DNA of 64,000 bases from contig NZ_MRDM01000010.1 of NCBI RefSeq assembly GCF_002008165.1, positions 759,631-823,630 of the forward strand. The letters run 5' to 3'. This DNA is from Rhizobium laguerreae (GTDB lineage Bacteria; Pseudomonadota; Alphaproteobacteria; Rhizobiales; Rhizobiaceae). How positions within the stretch are numbered: the first letter of the stretch is position 1; the number at the start of each line of letters is the position of its first letter. The notes below the pieces were generated by a model. That model was not told where the DNA came from, ran no database searches, and saw only the letters and a program-made list of their open reading frames with translations. Below are positions 42,001 through 50,068 of this stretch, in pieces. The position numbers and the translations under genes were made by a program.

Positions 42001-43676
42001 GTTTTGCGATCGAGCGGGAGCGGCGCGTCTCCTACAATGAGGAGCGAATTGAAACGCAAAGCGTCTCGGATGCAGATGCTGGCCGTGCGCGGTATCTGAT
42101 CGCGCCCACCACGGTCTTTGCCAGGAGCGTCGACGAGGACGCGCGGCTGGCTCAGCTTGCGTCGCCGGCCTGGAAAGAGCGCGAAGCCATCCTGCGGCCG
42201 CTGCTGGAGAAGATCTATCGTGACCCGGATGCGGCGCTGTCAGCGCTGAACGCGCTTTCCTCGGATATGAGCATCGAACCGCGCAAGCTTGCCGAGGATC
42301 TTGCCGCAGCACCGGATCGGCTCGGCCGCCTGCGCGGTTCCGATCTCATCGTCGACGGTCGTGCGGCACGCGACGAACGAAATGCCGCGATTACCGCCTT
42401 GACGGAACTGCTGCCGCTCGCCCGCGCCCATGCGACGGAGTTCCGCCGGAACGGCGAACGCTTCGATCTCCGTGAGCAACAGCGCCGCGCTCATATGTCC
42501 CTGCCGATCCCGGCGCCCTCCAGAAAGGCGATGAAGCGTCTCGTCGAGATCGAGGCGGTGCGCAGGCAGGGAGGGGACGACGCCTACAAGAGCGCCTTTG
42601 CGCTCGCCACAGAAGACCGCTCGCTCGTGCAGGAGGTCAAGGCCGTCAGCGAGGCGCTCACCGCCCGCTTCGGCTGGAGCGCCTTTACCTCGAAGGCCGA
42701 TGCGGTTGCCGAACGCAACGTGGTCGAGCGTATGCCGGAAGACCTCGCGAGCATCAGAGGCGAGAAGTTGACCCGGCTGTTTGAAGCCGTGAAGCGCTTT
42801 GCCGAGGAGCAGCATCTCGCCGAGCGGCGGGATCGTTCGAAGATTGTTGCTGGCGCCAGTGCCGATCAGGGGATGGAGGCAGGCAAGGAGAATGCCGCGG
42901 TGCTGCCTATGCTCGCCGCAGTCACCGAATTCAAGACCCCGATCGACGAGGAGGCGAGATTGCGCACTCTCGCCACGCCGCTGTATTGCCAGCAGCGCGC
43001 CGCGCTGGCGACCGTGGCAAGCATGATCTGGCGCGATCCGGCAGGCGCCGTCGGCAAGATCGAAGAACTACTTGCCAAAGGTTTTGCCGGTGAGCGCATC
43101 GCCGCTGCGGTGACCAACGATCCGGCCGCCTACGGCGCCTTGCGCGGTTCCGATCGCCTGATGGACCGGATGCTGGCTTCCGGCCGGGAGCGGAAGGAGG
43201 CAGTGCAGGCCGTGCCTGAAGCCGCCGCCCGCCTGCGCGCGCTCGGTTCGGCCTACGTCAATGTGCTCGATGCCGAACGCCAGGCTATTGCCGAGGAGCG
43301 ACGGCGCATGACAGTCGCCATTCCCGGCCTGTCGAAGGCGGCGGAAGAGGCGCTCACGCGCCTGACCGCTGAGGTGAAGAACAACGGTCGCAAGCTGAGC
43401 GCCCCTGCCGCTTCGCTCGATCCCGGCATTCGCCGGGAGTTCGACGCCGTCAGCCGGGCGCTCGACGAGCGCTTTGGTCGCAACGCCATCGTTCGCGGCG
43501 AAAAGGATCTTATCAACCGCATCCCGCCGCTGCAGCGCCGTGCGTTCGAGGCGCTGCAGGACAGGCTGAAAGTCCTGCAGCAAGCTGTCCGGATGGAGAG
43601 CAGTGAGCAGATCATCTCGGAACGGCGTCAGCGGGCTGTCAACCGTGGGCGTGGCGTCGATATGAATGGCTTTTAA
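39030..43676 (+). CDS. traA: Ti-type conjugative relaxase TraA with tandem BID-like modules
   Basis: 1548-residue relaxase-helicase. The MobA/MobL nicking domain has candidate tyrosine Y25 (AAAAYRHR) and the metal triad in VYHDKDSNPHIHL (H136, H143, H145). A helicase of the TraI/RecD group follows: Walker A GLAGAGKST near 413, Walker B VVVDEAGMVS near 480. The C-terminal ~510 residues hold two similar ~240-residue units, about 1034-1290 and 1305-1548, each opening DE-ARL--LA-P and containing LRGSD. They look like BID domains, the type IV secretion signals known in alphaproteobacterial relaxases and Bartonella effectors. It is normally encoded with traCDG and trb genes; none is here, so it stands alone. 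Confidence 0.9.
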   Translation: MAIMFVRAQVISRGAGRNVVAAAAYRHRTRMMDEQAGTSFSYRRGASELVHEELALPDQMPDWLRSAVEGRSVAGASEALWNAVEAFEKQANARLARELIIALPEELTRAENIALAREFVRDNFMSEAMVADWVYHDKDSNPHIHLMTTVRPLTEEGFGPKNAPVLGENGEPLRFFPPGRPGGRIVYKSWGGDKETLQAWKVAWAETANRHLALAGQEIRLDGRSYAEQGLDGIAQKHLGPEKAALSRRGAEMYFAPADLARRQEMADRLLADPTLLLKQLGNERSTFDERDIAKALHRYVDDPADFANIRARLMVSDDLIMLKPQQVDAETGKASEPAVFTTREILRIEYDMSRSARVLSERRGFAVSHRVVAAAIESVETADPEKSFRLDPEQVDAVHHVTGDSGIAAVVGLAGAGKSTLLAAARVAWEHDGRRVIGAALAGKAAEGLEDSSGIRSRTLASWEFIWANGHETLHRGDVVVVDEAGMVSSQQMARVLKLVEQAGAKVVLVGDAMQLQPIQAGAAFRAITERIGFAELAGVRRQREEWAREASRLFARGEIEKGLDAYAQQGHLIEAATRDEIIDRIVADWSEARKLAIETSVLEGNDGRLRGDELLVLAHTNDDVKRLNEALRSVMTGEGALGESRSFQTARGAREFAVGDRIIFLENARFLEPRAPRLGPQYVKNGMLGTVVSTGDKRGDALLTVRLDNGRDVVISENSYRNVDHGYAATIHKSQGATVERTFVLATGMMDQHLTYVSMTRHRDRADLYAAKEDFEARPEWGRKPRVDHAAGVTGELVETGQAKFRPNDEDADDSPYADVKTDDGAVHRLWGVSLPKALEEGGISEGDTVTLRRDGVERVKVQVPIVDEQTGQKRFEEREVDRNVWTAKRIETAEARLERIERESHRPDVFKQLVERLSRSGAKTTTLDFENEAGYRAHADDFARRRGIDTLSQAAAGMEEEVSRRWAWIAEKREQVAELWERASMALGFAIERERRVSYNEERIETQSVSDADAGRARYLIAPTTVFARSVDEDARLAQLASPAWKEREAILRPLLEKIYRDPDAALSALNALSSDMSIEPRKLAEDLAAAPDRLGRLRGSDLIVDGRAARDERNAAITALTELLPLARAHATEFRRNGERFDLREQQRRAHMSLPIPAPSRKAMKRLVEIEAVRRQGGDDAYKSAFALATEDRSLVQEVKAVSEALTARFGWSAFTSKADAVAERNVVERMPEDLASIRGEKLTRLFEAVKRFAEEQHLAERRDRSKIVAGASADQGMEAGKENAAVLPMLAAVTEFKTPIDEEARLRTLATPLYCQQRAALATVASMIWRDPAGAVGKIEELLAKGFAGERIAAAVTNDPAAYGALRGSDRLMDRMLASGRERKEAVQAVPEAAARLRALGSAYVNVLDAERQAIAEERRRMTVAIPGLSKAAEEALTRLTAEVKNNGRKLSAPAASLDPGIRREFDAVSRALDERFGRNAIVRGEKDLINRIPPLQRRAFEALQDRLKVLQQAVRMESSEQIISERRQRAVNRGRGVDMNGF

Positions 43677-43805
43677 AAAAGAGACCATTGTCTGCTGATC
43701 TAAATACGTAGTGGATCGCTCTTCGCTGGAGCGTCTCGGTCGCATTATCCTGGCTGGGAAACGAACGGAAGGCAAAAGCACCTCAGACGATCAGAATGCG
43801 TTTAA

Positions 43806-43985
43806 TCAGACGCGTGGGCGATAAGGGCGTGCCGGCGAAAATACCAAACGATTAATTCCGATTGGAGTCGGCATGTCGTTGCTGGAAATGAAGAGATCGT
43901 CGCCGACCTTATATCCGACAAGCCAACGCCCTCTCCTGAGTTCCGGCGTCACGTGGCAATCCTTGAAGAAAATCTCCACGCTCAT
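43806..43985 (-). CDS. Small hypothetical protein
   Basis: 59 residues starting MSVEIFFKDCHVTPELRRG, with GGGAGA six to seven bases before the ATG. The sequence (WLVGYKVGDDLFISSNDMPTPIGINRL) has regular beta-strand-like alternation and no membrane helix. It lies alone between the relaxase and the DUF4174 gene. Not recognised. Good start context and coherent composition support a real gene. It may mark the right edge of the islet. Confidence 0.5.
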   Translation of the reverse strand: MSVEIFFKDCHVTPELRRGRWLVGYKVGDDLFISSNDMPTPIGINRLVFSPARPYRPRV

Positions 43986-44179
43986 GAAAGTCTCCCTAGT
44001 GCCAAACGAAGGTTGGATATCGCTCTGCGGCGAACGTGCATAGGGCCGCAGGGGAGATCGGCAATAAGATGCGGATCTCACTGATGAATTCGGGAAGCGC
44101 AACCAAAAATTCGGTTCTTATCGTTTCGATGGAACCCATGCTGTACCGCGTCGTTCTCCATGTTAACGGGAGAATACGC

Positions 44180-44617
44180 ATGTCGAAAACCCTTCTCTAC
44201 GGTGCGACGAAGATCGACGAGACCAACAGCGCTTATGCGCCGGTCGAAAGTCTCACCCAGTTTCAGTGGAAGAACCGCGTCTTCGTTGTTTTCGCCGACA
44301 CGGATAATTCCCGCGCCGCGCGGCAGGAAAATCAGCTGCTGGCCACCCGTTCGGCCCTCGATGAGCGCGACCTGGTGGTGCTGAAGGTTTCCGGCGCCGG
44401 CGTCCGTCCGCTCTTCGGTGCGGCCGACGATCTCGACGGCGAAGCGATCCGCCGCGATCTCGAGGCGGCGGAGGTCGGCGAATTCGCCGCTTTCCTTCTC
44501 GGCAAGGACGGCACCGTGAAGCTCAAGGCCAGCGAGCCGATTACCGATGGCGAGCTCTTCGCCATCATCGACAGCATGCCGATGCGTGCTGCGGAATCGC
44601 TGAAGCCGGACAAATAA
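44180..44617 (+). CDS. DUF4174 domain protein
   Basis: 145-residue protein. SLTQFQWKNRVFVVFADTDN at about 20-39 is the DUF4174 opening, and GKDGTVKLKASEPI with a final helix (DGELFAIIDSMPMR) completes the domain, which has a thioredoxin-like strand pattern without a CxxC pair. The ATG follows ACGGGAGAATACGC. No signal peptide is evident, though many relatives are exported. Function unknown. Confidence 0.75.
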   Translation: MSKTLLYGATKIDETNSAYAPVESLTQFQWKNRVFVVFADTDNSRAARQENQLLATRSALDERDLVVLKVSGAGVRPLFGAADDLDGEAIRRDLEAAEVGEFAAFLLGKDGTVKLKASEPITDGELFAIIDSMPMRAAESLKPDK

Positions 44618-44660
44618 ACCCGAACGTCGCGTAAACGGAAATCATGAAAGGGAGGCGGTC

Positions 44661-44828
44661 ATGTCCGTGCCCAACGAACCCATTCCCGACCAGCCGCCGA
44701 TGCCCGGGCCTGGCTGGAAGCCAGAGCCTCCGATCAAGGAACCGGAGCCTGACCGGCTGCCCGACGAAGCGCCGGTTCCAAATCCCGACGAGAACGACGA
44801 ACCGGCAAAACACACTTTCGAGACTTAA
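44661..44828 (+). CDS. Small proline- and acid-rich protein
   Basis: 55 residues, about a third proline, with Glu/Asp-Pro repeats (PEPPIKEPEPDRLPDEAPV). A very strong ribosome site, AAAGGGAGGCGG, precedes the ATG. It follows the DUF4174 gene by 43 bases and overlaps the LysR stop codon on the other strand by 4 bases. Probably disordered. No function recognised; the excellent ribosome site is the main evidence. Confidence 0.55.
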   Translation: MSVPNEPIPDQPPMPGPGWKPEPPIKEPEPDRLPDEAPVPNPDENDEPAKHTFET

Positions 44829-45706
44829 AGAAAGATGTGCCGTTCGGCGCTGACGAGTTCCTGAAGAAAATCGGCGACGCTCCTGACGCGTAGCAGGTCG
44901 CGCGCGGTTTCGTGATAGGTCGTCCAGTAAGCGCGCCGGATCGAAACCTCCGGCAAAATGCGCTGGAGTTCCGGATATTGCCTGGCGATATAATCATGCA
45001 GGATGCCGATGCCGGCGCCTGTTCGCACCGCCTCCGTCTGTCCGATCGCCGTCGAAATCTCGAAGCCTGCATCCCAACTCCGCATGACTGCGCCGGAAAA
45101 ATTCAGGGATGCGGTGAAGATCAGGTCTTCGACATAGCCGATGCGGCGATGGGCCTTGAGCGCGTCGATATCGGCAGGTGCTCCCTGTGACGCCAGATAA
45201 TTTCGCGAGGCATAAAGGCCGAGCGTGTAATCCGTCAGCTTCGAGGAAACGAGCCGCCCTTGTTCGGGCCGCTCCAGCGTGATGGCGATATCGGCCTCGC
45301 GCAGCGAGAGCGAGAAAGAGCGGGGAACCGGCACGAGCTGGATCTTCAGTTCCGGATGGCGCTCGATCAACCTGCCCATGCGTGGCGCAAGAAAGGAAAC
45401 ACCGAACCCATCGGGCGCCCCGACGCGCACAGTCCCGGCAATTGCCGTATCTGTGTGGCCGAGGCTGGCCTGCACGGCCAGCATTTCCGTTTCCATCCGC
45501 TCTGCGGATGCCAGGAACACTTCGCCTTCGGCCGTCAGCTCGCAGCCATTCGTGCGACGGATGAAAAGCCGCGTCTTCAGCGCCTCTTCCAGCGACGTCA
45601 GTCGACGCGAGAGCGTGGCGTGATTGAGCCCCAACCGCTTCGAGGCGGCAAGGATCTGCCCGGTGCGGGCGACGGCGAGGAAAATACGAACATCGTCCCA
45701 GTTCAT
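44825..45706 (-). CDS. LysR family transcriptional regulator
   Basis: 293-residue LysR-type regulator. The winged helix-turn-helix is MNWDDVRIFLAVARTGQIL then NHATLSRRLTSLEEAL and LFIRRTNGCELTAEGEVFL. The effector domain follows (about 90-290). Its ATG overlaps the stop of the upstream monooxygenase gene (ATGA), so the pair is translationally coupled. The pair is divergent from mmsA, which is the likely target. The inducer is not evident. Confidence 0.88.
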   Translation of the reverse strand: MNWDDVRIFLAVARTGQILAASKRLGLNHATLSRRLTSLEEALKTRLFIRRTNGCELTAEGEVFLASAERMETEMLAVQASLGHTDTAIAGTVRVGAPDGFGVSFLAPRMGRLIERHPELKIQLVPVPRSFSLSLREADIAITLERPEQGRLVSSKLTDYTLGLYASRNYLASQGAPADIDALKAHRRIGYVEDLIFTASLNFSGAVMRSWDAGFEISTAIGQTEAVRTGAGIGILHDYIARQYPELQRILPEVSIRRAYWTTYHETARDLLRVRSVADFLQELVSAERHIFL

Positions 45707-46017
45707 GGCTTGGCACGTATCGCGATCGGATCGACCTCGATAAGCGTCAGCAATGTCACCATGTGCGCCGTCTGGTTCTTGTACTTAAGGAAATGCGGTG
45801 TTCGCAGATGGGCCTCGTATGCTTCCTGGTCGGCGTAGACTTCAAGGATACGGATCCGGTTTGGGGTGTCCCTGATGGAAACAGCGCTCAGGGAAAGCAC
45901 GCCGTCTTCCAGCGCTAGGGATGCTTCGATTTCTTCCGTGAGCACTGCGCGATAGGTTTCAAGCGTGTCCGGATCGATCTCCAACTCCGCCATTCTGACG
46001 ACGGGTTTCCGGCTCAT
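45703..46017 (-). CDS. Putative quinol monooxygenase (ABM domain)
   Basis: 104-residue antibiotic-biosynthesis-monooxygenase fold protein: VVRMAELEIDPDTLETYRAVL then ILEVYADQEAYEAHLRTPHFLKY, the standard ABM/YgiN pattern. Small dimeric enzymes of this fold oxidise quinols or remove reactive aldehydes. The ATG at 46017 has GGGGAGG eight bases upstream. Coupled to the LysR gene; divergent from mmsA. Confidence 0.8.
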   Translation of the reverse strand: MSRKPVVRMAELEIDPDTLETYRAVLTEEIEASLALEDGVLSLSAVSIRDTPNRIRILEVYADQEAYEAHLRTPHFLKYKNQTAHMVTLLTLIEVDPIAIRAKP

Positions 46018-46107
46018 CGGTTTGACCTCCCCTTTGGGGTTTGACTTGTTGGCGTGCGGTGCCAAGTTTGGAAGCAACGGCAGCGCCTGATGCAATGATA
46101 GAACTAT

Positions 46108-46156
46108 AATTTGCGCACAACGGTTGCTTATATCAGCGCATTGATTTGTGCAAATT
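46108..46156. promoter_or_regulatory. Candidate LysR operator between ABM/LysR and mmsA
   Basis: AATTTGCGCACAA (46108-46120) is inverted as TTGTGCAAATT (46146-46156) in the 180-base divergent region, with two extra bases in the first arm. Paired sites of this kind about four helical turns apart are usual for LysR control of a divergent gene. Confidence 0.4.
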
Positions 46157-46196
46157 GAAGTGCGATTGTCGGCCATCCAAAAACAGGAGGAACACC

Positions 46197-47693
46197 ATGC
46201 GTGAGATCGGTCATTTCATCGGCGGCAAACAGGTTGCCGGCACCAGCGGCCGCGTCAGCAACGTCTACAATCCGGCAACAGGCGAAGTGCAGGCGACGGT
46301 CGCGCTCGCAAGCGTCGAGGAACTGCGCGCCGCTGTCGAAAACGCCAAGGCTGCGCAACCGAAATGGGCTGCCACCAATCCGCAGCGCCGCGCCCGCGTC
46401 TTCTTCAAATTCGTCGAACTCCTGAACAAGCACATGGACGAGCTCGCCGAAATCCTCTCCAAGGAACACGGCAAGACGATCGAGGATGCCAAGGGCGACG
46501 TTATCCGCGGCCTCGAAGTCTGCGAATTCGTCTGCGGCATTCCCCATCTCGCCAAGGGCGAGTTCACCGAAGGCGCCGGACCGGCGATCGACATGTATTC
46601 GATCCGCCAGCCGGTCGGCATCGGCGCCGGCATTACGCCCTTCAATTTCCCCGGCATGATCCCGATGTGGATGTTTGCGCCGGCGATCGCCTGCGGCAAC
46701 GCCTTTATCCTGAAGCCCTCCGAGCGTGATCCCTCCCTGCCGATCCGTCTCGCCGAACTGATGATCGAGGCCGGTCTGCCCGCCGGCATCCTCAACGTCG
46801 TCAATGGCGACAAGGGTGCGGTCGACGCGATCCTTACCGATCCCGATATCGGCGCCGTCTCCTTCGTCGGCTCTACGCCGATCGCTCGATACGTCTATGG
46901 CACCGCGGCGATGAACGGCAAACGCGCCCAGTGCTTCGGCGGCGCCAAGAACCACATGATCATCATGCCCGATGCTGACCTGGATCAGGCCGTCAACGCG
47001 CTGATGGGCGCAGGCTACGGTTCGGCTGGCGAGCGCTGCATGGCGATCTCGGTTGCCGTTCCGGTCGGCGAGGAGACCGCCAACCGCCTCGTCGAGAAGC
47101 TGACGCCGAAGATCGAATCCCTGCGCATCGGCCCCTATACCGACGACAAGGCCGACATGGGCCCGCTCGTCACCAAGGAAGCCTATACCCGTGTTCGCGG
47201 CCTGATCGACCGCGGTATCGAGGAAGGTGCCAAGCTCGTCGTCGACGGCCGCGATTTCAAGCTCCAGGGTTATGAAGACGGCTATTTCGTCGGCGGTTGC
47301 CTGTTCGATCACGTTACGCCTGAGATGGATATCTACAAGACCGAGATCTTCGGGCCTGTTCTCTCCGTCGTTCGTGCCCAGAACTATGAGGAGGCGCTGT
47401 CTCTGCCGATGAAGCACGAATATGGCAACGGCGTCGCCATCTACACCCGTGACGGCGATGCCGCCCGCGATTTCGCCTCGCGCATCAATATCGGCATGAT
47501 CGGCATCAACGTTCCGATCCCGGTTCCGCTCGCCTACCACTCCTTCGGCGGCTGGAAGGCCTCGAGCTTCGGCGACCTCAACCAGCATGGCACGGATTCG
47601 ATCAAGTTCTGGACGAAGACCAAGACCGTCACCGCCCGCTGGCCCTCCGGCATCAAGAGCGGCGCCGAATTCGTCATGCCGACGATGAAGTAA
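46197..47693 (+). CDS. mmsA: Methylmalonate-semialdehyde dehydrogenase (CoA-acylating)
   Basis: 498-residue aldehyde dehydrogenase that converts methylmalonate semialdehyde to propionyl-CoA (valine route) or malonate semialdehyde to acetyl-CoA (inositol route). Family marks: MREIGHFIGGKQVAGTSGR at the N-terminus, GAGITPFNFPGMIPMWM, and catalytic C281 in AGERCMAIS. The end KSSFGDLNQHG-like stretch (SSFGDLNQHGTDSI) is specific for this CoA-dependent class. The start at 46197 has AGGAGG six bases upstream. Could equally be called iolA; no other inositol or valine genes are near. Confidence 0.92.
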   Translation: MREIGHFIGGKQVAGTSGRVSNVYNPATGEVQATVALASVEELRAAVENAKAAQPKWAATNPQRRARVFFKFVELLNKHMDELAEILSKEHGKTIEDAKGDVIRGLEVCEFVCGIPHLAKGEFTEGAGPAIDMYSIRQPVGIGAGITPFNFPGMIPMWMFAPAIACGNAFILKPSERDPSLPIRLAELMIEAGLPAGILNVVNGDKGAVDAILTDPDIGAVSFVGSTPIARYVYGTAAMNGKRAQCFGGAKNHMIIMPDADLDQAVNALMGAGYGSAGERCMAISVAVPVGEETANRLVEKLTPKIESLRIGPYTDDKADMGPLVTKEAYTRVRGLIDRGIEEGAKLVVDGRDFKLQGYEDGYFVGGCLFDHVTPEMDIYKTEIFGPVLSVVRAQNYEEALSLPMKHEYGNGVAIYTRDGDAARDFASRINIGMIGINVPIPVPLAYHSFGGWKASSFGDLNQHGTDSIKFWTKTKTVTARWPSGIKSGAEFVMPTMK

Positions 47694-47722
47694 TCTTCAC
47701 AAGCTTCCAATCTTCAATCTGC

Positions 47723-47755
47723 AATCCGGGGGCGCCTTTCGGCCTCCGGATTTTT
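47723..47755 (+). terminator. Rho-independent terminator of mmsA
   Basis: AATCCGGGGGC (47723-47733) pairs with GGCCTCCGGATT (47741-47752) with a small bulge, followed by TTTTT. It lies 30 bases after the mmsA stop. Confidence 0.8.
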
Positions 47756-47863
47756 CGATTCTAAGTTGTTGATTTTTGCCCGATTTGCTTTCAGATGAGC
47801 AGCCGGGCGCGTGATTCCAGTCATGAGCCGGTCGGGCCTGTTACGCTTTGGGGGAAGCAAAAT

Positions 47864-48946
47864 ATGGATAATCGAGTGTCCGCGGGCGCCGCGGCGAACG
47901 CATTCGAGCGTGCCAGGTTCACCGGCAGGGCATCGGAATATTTCGGCATCTGGATCGTCAACGTTCTTCTGACGATCCTAACGCTTGGCATCTATTCGGC
48001 CTGGGCGAAGGTGCGGCGAAACCGTTATTTCTACGGCAACACCGTCCTGCTCGGCCGCAGTTTCGAATATCACGCCACCGGCATGCAGATCCTTATCGGC
48101 CGCCTCATTGTGGTGGCCTTCGTTATCGTGGCCAACATTCTGGCGGTGATTCATCCGCTGTTCTCGCTGGTGACCACGGTCCTCATCCTCATCGCACTTC
48201 CCTGGCTGATCGTGAGGGGCCTTCGTTTCAACGCCCGCGTAACCAGCTATCGCAACGTCCGATTTGATTTCGCCGGCACTGCCGGCGGCGCCTTCGTCTC
48301 CGTCATGCTCGGAAGCCTCGTCGCCGTCCTGTCGCTGGGTCTGCTGGCGCCCTTCGCCAGCCGCTGGCTCAACCGCTACATCTTCAACAACCTCCGCTAC
48401 GGCAACCGACCGTTTCAAACGGATCCCAAAGTTGGCGCGCTTTACGGCGCGCTTCTCGTCCCGGCCCTGATGGTCGTGCTGGGCGCCCTCGTGCTCGTTG
48501 CGGTGGTTGCGATCGCGGTCGTCGGAATGCAGGCGAATGACGCTGGCGCGTTCGAGCGCGATCCCGATATTGTGATGATAGTGTCGGGAATGTACCTGGC
48601 CGTCTTCGGTGTCCTGATCATCTATGGCCTTGCCGGCCTCTTTTATCGGGCAGCCGTCCACAACATCGTCTGGTCGTCGACGCAGATCGACGGCCGGCAT
48701 GTCTTGCGGAGCGATCTTTCCCGTGCGCGTTATGCCTGGATCGCCATATCGAACGTCGTGGTGACGGTGCTCACCCTCGGCCTGATGCGCCCCTGGGCGG
48801 CGGTTAGGCTGGCGCGTTATGTCACCGAGCACACAGCGATCCGCATCGAAGGCGAGATCGGCGAGGTCTTTACGCAGTTTGAAGCCAGCGGCACTGCCAT
48901 CGGTTCGGAATATATGAGCATGGAAGGGCTTGATTTTGGTTTCTGA
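47864..48946 (+). CDS. DUF898 (YjgN family) multi-pass membrane protein
   Basis: 360-residue inner-membrane protein with about eight membrane segments. RARFTGRASEYFGIWIVN then LTILTLGIYSAWAKVRRNRYF is the DUF898 hallmark, and the SAWAKVR-type motif recurs later as GLMRPWAAVRLARY, showing an internal repeat. The ATG at 47864 follows GGGGGAAG; the frame is open upstream with poorer starts. Function of the family is unknown. Its last 17 bases overlap the M48 protease gene, suggesting a joint role. Confidence 0.8.
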   Translation: MDNRVSAGAAANAFERARFTGRASEYFGIWIVNVLLTILTLGIYSAWAKVRRNRYFYGNTVLLGRSFEYHATGMQILIGRLIVVAFVIVANILAVIHPLFSLVTTVLILIALPWLIVRGLRFNARVTSYRNVRFDFAGTAGGAFVSVMLGSLVAVLSLGLLAPFASRWLNRYIFNNLRYGNRPFQTDPKVGALYGALLVPALMVVLGALVLVAVVAIAVVGMQANDAGAFERDPDIVMIVSGMYLAVFGVLIIYGLAGLFYRAAVHNIVWSSTQIDGRHVLRSDLSRARYAWIAISNVVVTVLTLGLMRPWAAVRLARYVTEHTAIRIEGEIGEVFTQFEASGTAIGSEYMSMEGLDFGF

Positions 48947-49985
48947 CGGAGAAACCATCGCGACGGGGGAATGGCATCCGCCTCATTCGAGCGCCGCCGT
49001 TCCCGCCCGCCTGCTGTCGCGGGGCGGGCGCCTCATCGCCGTCACCGCGGAAGATGCGGCTCTTTCCGATGGCGCCATCGGAAACGTCTCCTTTACGGCG
49101 CGCGTCGGATCGATCCCCCGGCGTGCGGTCTTTACCGACGGTTCGGTCTTCGAGAGCGCCGACAATGACGCAATCGATGCCTTTCTTCGCGCTGGCGGCA
49201 AAAGCGGATGGGTGCATCGGCTTGAGGAGTTTCATCCCCGCATCTTCGTCTTCGCGGTCGCGGTCGTTTTGCTTGCCGTCGGAATCTATCGTTATGCGTT
49301 GCCGGCGCTCGTCGAAGTCGCCATCTTCGTGACGCCGCCTGTCGTATCTGAGATGATGTCCTATGGCGCTCTCAACACGCTTGATACGACGGCGCTGTCT
49401 CCAAGCCACATAACGGAGATCCGGCAGGCCGAAATCGCCGATCGCTTTCGAAAGGTGGCCGCCAATGCCGAAGGCGGCGCCGAGCGCTATGTCCTGAATT
49501 TTCGCAATGGAGGATTGATCGGTCCCAATGCCTTCGCGCTTCCCGACGGCAATATCGTCCTCACCGACCAGTTGATCGAATTGGTGGGTGGCCATGACGA
49601 GATGATAACAGGCGTTCTCGCCCACGAGATCGGCCATGTCGAATACAAGCACAGCCTGAGGCAGCTCTATCGGGCCGCGGGCATCGCCGGTCTCGTCATG
49701 CTGATTGCCGGCGATATCGGCTCCGGCGTCGAGGATATCCTGACGCAAGGAGGCGGTCTGCTCGCATTGTCCTATTCCCGCAGCGCCGAGGCTGAAGCTG
49801 ACCGGCGCTCGGTCGAACTGATGCGCAAGGCCGGTATGGATCCTGTCGCGATCGCCAGGTTTTTCGATCTGCTGGAAGCCAAGCTCGGCGACCACTCCCG
49901 CACCAGCATGTTGTCCACCCATCCAGGCACACCCGAGCGCAAACAGGCGATCCTCGATTACGTCGAGGTCCTAAGGCGGGATTGA
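48930..49985 (+). CDS. M48 family metalloprotease
   Basis: 351-residue membrane-anchored zinc protease. The N-terminal ~100 residues form a small domain (LLSRGGRLIAVT through KSGWVHRLEEF), followed by one membrane segment (about 104-126, FVFAVAVVLLAVGIYRYALP). Then comes the catalytic part: H232 in VLAHEIGHVEYKH and the downstream EAEADRRSVELM glutamate motif. HtpX/BepA-type relatives clear damaged membrane or envelope proteins. No ATG is available; TTG at 48930 or 48936 fits, both overlapping the DUF898 gene. Confidence 0.85.
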   Translation: MILVSDGETIATGEWHPPHSSAAVPARLLSRGGRLIAVTAEDAALSDGAIGNVSFTARVGSIPRRAVFTDGSVFESADNDAIDAFLRAGGKSGWVHRLEEFHPRIFVFAVAVVLLAVGIYRYALPALVEVAIFVTPPVVSEMMSYGALNTLDTTALSPSHITEIRQAEIADRFRKVAANAEGGAERYVLNFRNGGLIGPNAFALPDGNIVLTDQLIELVGGHDEMITGVLAHEIGHVEYKHSLRQLYRAAGIAGLVMLIAGDIGSGVEDILTQGGGLLALSYSRSAEAEADRRSVELMRKAGMDPVAIARFFDLLEAKLGDHSRTSMLSTHPGTPERKQAILDYVEVLRRD

Positions 49986-50035
49986 CGTCGCGGCAAATGG
50001 CCTCATAAGCTGAATGCGAATTTCATATTTTGGAA

Positions 50036-50064
50036 TTGTTCAAAACTAGCAAACCGCCTATATA
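50036..50064 (+). promoter_or_regulatory. Likely rirA promoter
   Basis: TTGTTC (50036-50041) and TATATA (50059-50064) are separated by 17 bases. The predicted transcription start (near 50071) falls inside the iron-responsive operator. Confidence 0.6.
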
Positions 50065-50068
50065 GGTC

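Noticed and set aside
43677..44179. Search for a copy of the tRNA-His 3' end as attR of the islet
   Set aside because: No repeat of the tRNA end was found by eye, so no attachment site is annotated.
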